From: Kribbella sp. NBC_00382
Lineage (GTDB): Bacteria; Actinomycetota; Actinomycetes; Propionibacteriales; Kribbellaceae
Length of the DNA: 64,000 bases
Reading direction: 5' to 3'
Assembly (NCBI RefSeq): GCF_036067295.1
Contig: NZ_CP107954.1
Coordinates: 2,976,001-3,040,000 of the forward strand
Each line of letters begins with the position of its first letter. Position 1 is the stretch's first letter. The notes beneath the pieces were generated by a model that was not told the DNA's origin, did no database searches, and saw nothing but the letters and a program-made list of their open reading frames with translations. A program made the translations under genes and the position numbers. Below, piece by piece: positions 62,489-64,000 of the stretch.

Positions 62489-64000
62489 CTCAACCCGGTG
62501 CGGCGGTGGCGTTTTTCTTCGTACATGCGGCGGTCGGCGACGGTGAGGAGGTCGCCGACCGAGGTGCCGTCGGTACTGCTTGCTTGGCCGATGCTGAGGC
62601 GGAGCATGGCGAACCAGGGTTGGGCAGCGCCGCGGGCCACCAGGTCTGCGGCGGCCTTGATCCGTTCGACAAGCTCGCCGGCGCCGCGGTCGTCGGGGTT
62701 GTCGAGCACGACGACGAATTCGTCGCCACCCGCTCGCGCGACCACGTCCTCGGCCCGACACTGCTCGGTCAGGAGTTGGGCGACGCGGCGTAGTACCTCG
62801 TCGCCGCAGGCATGCCCATGACTGTCGTTGATGACCTTCAGGTTGTCGACGTCGATCGCGAGCACCGCGACCGAGCGCCCCGAGTCGAGGGCCGCGCTCA
62901 TCCGCTCGTCGAGTGCGCGACGGTTGCCCACGCCGGTCAACGGATCCTCGCGCGCTGCCCGCCACTCGGCGTCGTGCCTGATGGAGAGCTCATGCGTCGC
63001 CAGCGCGCTGCGTACGGCGTACAGGCCGCGCAACCGTTCAGCCCACCAGCCGCGCGTGATCGCTCGCGCGTACTGCAGACCAGACGACGCCCCGTCATCC
63101 CCGGAGTCAGCAACGATCCGTACTGCGGTATGCCGGACAAGCGCCTCGACGGGCGGATCCGAAGTCGGTGGGAGATCGGTCCCGGCCCGCTCGGCGGCCT
63201 CCATCGCCTCGTCGAGCCGGCCCATCGACGCGTACGCCTGCGCCAGATAGGCACCCGCGATCGCGGCCGGCTCGGGCGAACCCAGCTTGGCCAGTTGATC
63301 GCGACAGTCCTTGAGGATGACCGCGGCCTCGGCCGGATCCGCCTCGAAATCGCTGGCCGCGAGCCACATCCGCCCGGCGATCGGCCAGTAGCCGATGAGG
63401 TTGGCGCCGATGATCGCCTCGTTCGCCGCTGCTGCCCAGTGCTTGGCCGCCTGGCGCCGGCGCAGGATCTCCGGCTCGTACGCCGGATCGCCCAGCCGCT
63501 CCATCTCGTGCGCCCAGCGAAGGTTGGACTCGGCCAGGTTCAGCCGGTTGATCGCGGGCGACTCGGGCAGCCCGAGCGGATCCACCCCGGCAGCGGCAGC
63601 GAACTCGAAATGCGGGATGCACAGCTCGAACAACCGCAGCAGGTCATAGGCATAACCCAGCCCGGTATGCGCCCAACTCGCGAGCCCCGGGTCCTTCGTC
63701 CTGGCCAGGGCGTTCTCCGCCGCGACCAGGTCGGCCACCGAGTCGCCGCCTTCGCCGGTGCGTAGCAAGGTGACGATCCGCACGGCCAGCGCATTGGCCT
63801 CCCAGCCTGGCTCCTCGATCGCGCGGGACACCCGGATGCAGCCGTCGACGGCGTCCAGTGCGGTCTCGGCGTCGGCGGTGTAGTGGGCGGCGATGGCGCG
63901 AACGTACTCCGCGGCCGCGCGCTCACTACTCGGGTCCGGGCCGAGCTCGGTGAGCAGCAGGCGGATGTCGGTAGCAGCTCCGGCGGGGTTGCCCGACTGG
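62485..64000 (-). CDS. Diguanylate cyclase with helical (TPR-like) sensor, 5' end cut
   Basis: The frame runs from TAG 62485-62487 to the right edge without a stop, at least 505 codons; its start is outside. The N-terminal part (about 310 residues visible) is helical repeats (AIAGAYLAQAYASMGRLDEA), TPR-like and without membrane helices. The C-terminal GGDEF domain has DPLTGVGNRRALDERM, active site AGGDEF, and the inhibitory I-site RAED spaced five residues before it. It should make c-di-GMP in the cytoplasm, with product feedback. Confidence 0.88.
   Translation of the reverse strand, partial: QSGNPAGAATDIRLLLTELGPDPSSERAAAEYVRAIAAHYTADAETALDAVDGCIRVSRAIEEPGWEANALAVRIVTLLRTGEGGDSVADLVAAENALARTKDPGLASWAHTGLGYAYDLLRLFELCIPHFEFAAAAGVDPLGLPESPAINRLNLAESNLRWAHEMERLGDPAYEPEILRRRQAAKHWAAAANEAIIGANLIGYWPIAGRMWLAASDFEADPAEAAVILKDCRDQLAKLGSPEPAAIAGAYLAQAYASMGRLDEAMEAAERAGTDLPPTSDPPVEALVRHTAVRIVADSGDDGASSGLQYARAITRGWWAERLRGLYAVRSALATHELSIRHDAEWRAAREDPLTGVGNRRALDERMSAALDSGRSVAVLAIDVDNLKVINDSHGHACGDEVLRRVAQLLTEQCRAEDVVARAGGDEFVVVLDNPDDRGAGELVERIKAAADLVARGAAQPWFAMLRLSIGQASSTDGTSVGDLLTVADRRMYEEKRHRRTGLS

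Overview
The window looks like chromosomal DNA of a high-GC filamentous or soil actinobacterium. Codons are strongly G/C-ending, Shine-Dalgarno motifs are of the GGAGG type, and several starts are GTG or TTG. Diagnostic genes are a BldG-type anti-sigma antagonist, a K+-independent H+-pyrophosphatase, an Ssd/Tad pilus locus and a 6C small RNA beside a HAD-IB phosphatase. The expansion of secreted chitinases, MFS exporters and one-component regulators fits Kribbella/Nocardioidaceae-like soil actinomycetes; that placement is inferred from gene style and not from a marker gene.

Layout. 0-5 kb: a large membrane protein cut by the left edge, then a compact operon of small membrane protein, acyl carrier protein, ANL ligase and SDR reductase. 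5-8 kb: an ABM-fold protein divergent from an MFS exporter and an ECF-type sigma factor with a SnoaL-like tail, separated by a striking 83-bp palindrome. 8-18 kb: DUF2786 protein, RmlC-like epimerase, TetR/MFS pair, an argS-esterase-GNAT operon, and a teichoic-acid-type GT2/TagF fusion divergent from a degenerate Fic-like gene across a 24-bp palindrome.

19-29 kb: a HAD-IB phosphatase and 6C RNA, then an inserted chitin-use block: three GH18 chitinases of different modular design, a LuxR-type regulator, an MFS exporter, a YbaK editing-domain protein and a Tat-exported SGNH hydrolase. 29-37 kb: ssd-tadA-tadB-tadC, then the Flp-like pilin and TadE-like genes. The tad locus is split by a YCII gene, a disrupted ArsR-type regulator and an aldo/keto-reductase fragment.

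37-46 kb: an SDR/XRE pair, an orphan response regulator, a five-gene translationally coupled sugar-type ABC importer ending in a PHP-family metallohydrolase, and an isolated 24-residue His/Trp/Cys-rich peptide gene. 46-55 kb: secreted ricin-type lectin, DEAD/DEAH helicase with DUF1998 tail, bldG, hppA and an ABC exporter pair. 55-64 kb: DUF2785 protein, methyltransferases, a non-coding minisatellite, a lipoprotein, an enoyl-CoA hydratase and a diguanylate cyclase running off the right edge.

The helicase-bldG-hppA side and the ssd/tad-6C-HAD side are neighbours in other actinobacteria. The window therefore reads as a conserved actinobacterial backbone split by accessory insertions: the chitinase block, the decayed segment in tad, and the ABC/PHP operon with the peptide gene.
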